Shown here piece by piece: positions 62,292 through 64,000 of a stretch of 64,000 bases of DNA. The stretch spans positions 1 to 64,000 of the forward strand of contig SVDC01000010.1 of assembly GCA_015058045.1 (NCBI GenBank), given 5' to 3'. The notes under the pieces are model-generated. The model was not told the DNA's origin, made no database searches, and saw only the letters and a list, made by a program, of their open reading frames with translations. The number at the start of each line of letters is the position of its first letter. Position 1 is the first letter of the stretch. A program made the translations under genes and the position numbers. The DNA is from Cellulosilyticum sp. (GTDB lineage Bacteria; Bacillota; Clostridia; Lachnospirales; Cellulosilyticaceae).

Positions 62292-63035
62292 TCATAGAAA
62301 TCTATTTTTAATTTCCTCGTATTTTTCTCCTGTAATGAGTGCATCCTTATCAATATCTTTAAACTTCACAACATAGCTCCATCTGCCATATGGTTCTATC
62401 TTTGTAATCTCAGAAAGATTGATGAGATAAGATTTATGACTTCTAATAAATTGATCTGGGTCTAGTTTTGCTTCTATATCACTTAGACTAGCAGAAGTTG
62501 AAAAGGCATTTTTCTTAGTATAAATGATTGTATTACCATTTTCTCTTTGTACCAAAATAATATCTTTAATATCAATAAAGCTCATGCTTTCTTTTCCCTT
62601 AACTAAAAGCTTTGCAAGACCTTTTTCATATTTAATGATTTTATCACTTTCTTCTTGCATCTTATCTTTTAAATCTAGCATTTTCACACGTTCTAATGTT
62701 CTAGTGACACGCTCTACATTAAAAGGCTTCACAAGGTAGTCATAAGCATATACTTCAAAGGCTTCTGACATATACTGAGCATGAGCCGTTGCAAAAATAA
62801 TCTTTGTTTTAGGATTTAAGTCTGAAATAATTTTGGCACATTCTAACCCACTTGTTCCTTTTATTTCTATATCTAAGAAAACAACTTCAGGTTTATAGAT
62901 TGTAAAAAGCTTAATGGCATCGGTCATTGTATCGCATTCTCCTACTACTTCAAACCCCTCTGTCTTACCAATAATTTTACTAAGTAGTAATCTAATTCCT
63001 GGTTCATCATCTACTAATAATACCTTGACTCCCAT
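62292..63035 (-). CDS. LytTR-type response regulator
   Basis: The protein has 247 aa. The receiver domain has phosphoacceptor Asp in VVFLDIEIKG and YLVKPF. A 25-residue linker follows, then a C-terminal LytTR DNA-binding domain (ILVQRENGNTIIY, FIRSHKSYLINL). No sensor kinase is encoded near it. It overlaps the stop of the 139-aa gene by one base (TAATG), so they are co-transcribed after floA. Confidence 0.93.
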   Translation of the reverse strand: MGVKVLLVDDEPGIRLLLSKIIGKTEGFEVVGECDTMTDAIKLFTIYKPEVVFLDIEIKGTSGLECAKIISDLNPKTKIIFATAHAQYMSEAFEVYAYDYLVKPFNVERVTRTLERVKMLDLKDKMQEESDKIIKYEKGLAKLLVKGKESMSFIDIKDIILVQRENGNTIIYTKKNAFSTSASLSDIEAKLDPDQFIRSHKSYLINLSEITKIEPYGRWSYVVKFKDIDKDALITGEKYEEIKNRFL

Positions 63036-63454
63036 TACTCTCTCCTTATTCTCCTATTTCGCCTTATTTTGCATTTAGGTTCACTTAAAATTTCAGCTAA
63101 CATCATAGCTTCTTTTAGTCTACTTACCTCCTGCCCCCTTTCCTTTATTTCCTGCTTATTCCTGGATTCCACTTGTTCAAACTGTCGTTTTCTTTCTCTA
63201 TTAGCTGTTAGACCTTTTATATCTTCTGCTCCCTGATTAATTCTCTTATGTTCATCTTGTTTATCTGGATCTGTTTCAAGTCTTTGTTCGTTCTGTTTAT
63301 TATGTTTTACTTTTTTGACTATTATTTTCTTTGCAGATTCCGACTTAGTTTTTTTTACTTGACTATAAGGCTCAGCCATGAGGTTTGTGACGAGTAGATT
63401 ACTTGTATGATCACCTAACTGCCCATTATATTTCATACCGGAATTTCCTATCAA
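63035..63454 (-). CDS. Hypothetical charged protein, probably disordered
   Basis: This 139-aa protein starts at TTG 63454 or ATG 63436. It is rich in Lys, Arg, Glu and Gln and has no membrane segment or recognisable domain. A helical C-terminal piece (RLKEAMMLAEILSE) is followed by a strongly basic tail. It sits between floA and a LytTR regulator. Function unknown. Confidence 0.55.
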   Translation of the reverse strand: MIGNSGMKYNGQLGDHTSNLLVTNLMAEPYSQVKKTKSESAKKIIVKKVKHNKQNEQRLETDPDKQDEHKRINQGAEDIKGLTANRERKRQFEQVESRNKQEIKERGQEVSRLKEAMMLAEILSEPKCKIRRNRRIRRE

Positions 63455-63607
63455 AGTCCTTTGAATGCTATCTTATTCTTTACAGAATCTTAGTCCAAAC
63501 TTTAATATCGGACCTCTCTTAATAATCAGACTTTGATAAACTCCTTCCTATATCTATTTGATAGCTCCTTACTTCTACATCTTATTGTACTTTATATGTT
63601 CATTTTA

Positions 63608-64000
63608 TTAATAACTTTTTTTACCTTCATTTAAACTAGGAAGCTGACCTTTATCTGAAATTGATGCCCTCATTTCAGTATCTGCCTTTAGATTTTGCAT
63701 ATCATAATAATCCATAACACCAAGACGTCCTTCTCTCAGTGCTGTTGCCAATGCTTTTGGTACCTCAGCCTCTGCCTCTACTACATAAGCTTTCATTTCT
63801 TGTTCTTTGGCTACAGCCATTGCTCTTCTTTCCTCTGCTTTAGCTTGCGCAATATTTTTATCAGCTTCTGCTTGAACAGTTTGAAGTTCTGCACCAATAT
63901 TTCTACCAACATCAACATCAGCAATATCAATAGAAAGAATCTCATAAGCTGTACCTGAATCTAGGCCTTTTCCTAAAACTACTTTAGAAATTCCATCTGG
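63608..64000 (-). CDS. floA: Flotillin-like protein FloA, C-terminal part (cut by window edge)
   Basis: 131 codons run in frame from the window end to stop at 63608. The sequence matches the FloA C-terminus: [17 protein letters not shown], the EA/QA-rich coiled-coil repeat ([16 protein letters not shown]) and [20 protein letters not shown]. FloA scaffolds membrane microdomains. The N-terminal membrane hairpin lies beyond the window. A shorter start at 63820 is internal to this domain. Confidence 0.93.
   Translation of the reverse strand, partial: PDGISKVVLGKGLDSGTAYEILSIDIADVDVGRNIGAELQTVQAEADKNIAQAKAEERRAMAVAKEQEMKAYVVEAEAEVPKALATALREGRLGVMDYYDMQNLKADTEMRASISDKGQLPSLNEGKKSY

Noticed and set aside
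63608-63820. A free-standing 70-aa gene
   Set aside because: The same frame runs open to the window edge and encodes the FloA C-terminus, so this is an internal start.
1-64000. CRISPR arrays, insertion sequences, integrases or prophage genes
   Set aside because: I saw no regularly spaced repeats, transposase or integrase motifs; the only large direct repeats are the 5S-tRNA units.

Overview
The window is low-GC DNA from an anaerobic Firmicute, probably a clostridial lineage of the Lachnospirales. Shine-Dalgarno sites are strong (GGAGG type) and TTG and GTG starts occur. There is a flotillin-like FloA, a YesM-type kinase, and an O2-sensitive APS reductase and Fe-S sulfite reductase. A Cellulosilyticum-like genome would fit, but the genus is a guess. 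Most genes lie on the minus strand.

Region 1 (1-7.9 kb) holds housekeeping genes: a cold-shock protein with a long leader, divergent thyX and folA, a lemA/TPM pair, a DEAD-box helicase, and a metallo-beta-lactamase-fold hydrolase followed by a WYL regulator. Between the hydrolase and tRNA-Leu(UAG) sits a promoter-to-terminator unit of about 94 nt with no convincing ORF, a candidate small RNA.

Region 2 (7.97-22.57 kb) is the most unusual part. It is a single-direction operon-like block of nine genes: a 47-aa one-helix membrane protein that was not in the supplied ORF list, a zinc-ribbon membrane protein, a surface VWA protein, a 1128-aa tubulin/FtsZ-like GTPase, a large helical protein, a polytopic VWA protein, a beta-rich protein, a zinc-ribbon P-loop GTPase and an 857-aa GAP1-type partner with a membrane anchor. 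It looks like a membrane-bound, two-GTPase, two-VWA machine. It is possibly related to the GTPase-centred bacterial conflict systems predicted from comparative genomics, but no function is established by the sequence.

Region 3 (22.9-24.4 kb) has a nitrilase-family amidohydrolase, an intergenic stretch with two inverted perfect DnaA boxes, and the first of three stand-alone 5S rRNA-tRNA-Gly transcription units that have no 16S or 23S beside them.

Region 4 (24.5-45.3 kb) is a complete sulfate-to-homocysteine locus joined to siroheme synthesis. It includes sulfate ABC import (Sbp, CysT, CysW, CysA), ATP sulfurylase CysDN, a dissimilatory-type APS reductase AprAB, and a siroheme/Fe-S sulfite reductase. 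It also has a TusA protein, a thioredoxin and thioredoxin reductase, and a ThiS-like sulfur carrier with its E1 enzyme and JAMM protease. MetY and the siroheme genes (hemC-cobA-hemD fusion, hemL, hemA, hemB, and a Met8-like dehydrogenase) complete it. CysN carries a shrunken APS-kinase-like tail without a P-loop. This fits direct reduction of APS without PAPS.

Region 5 (45.4-54.5 kb) is accessory: a GNAT relic, a GPP34-like protein, a CgeB-type glycosyltransferase, a two-component system with an ABC exporter, a DUF6688-like membrane protein and tandem glycosyltransferase-like paralogues. It is framed by two nearly identical 5S-tRNA-Gly(GCC) units in direct orientation.

Region 6 (54.7-64 kb) is a partly decayed sugar-utilisation locus. 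It has a solute-binding-protein pseudogene with an in-frame TGA and a damaged C-terminus, a receiver-only response regulator, a YesM-type kinase, a GH3 beta-glucosidase with reversed domain order and an AraC regulator. After it come a LytTR regulator, a charged unknown protein and the C-terminal part of floA, which is cut by the window edge.
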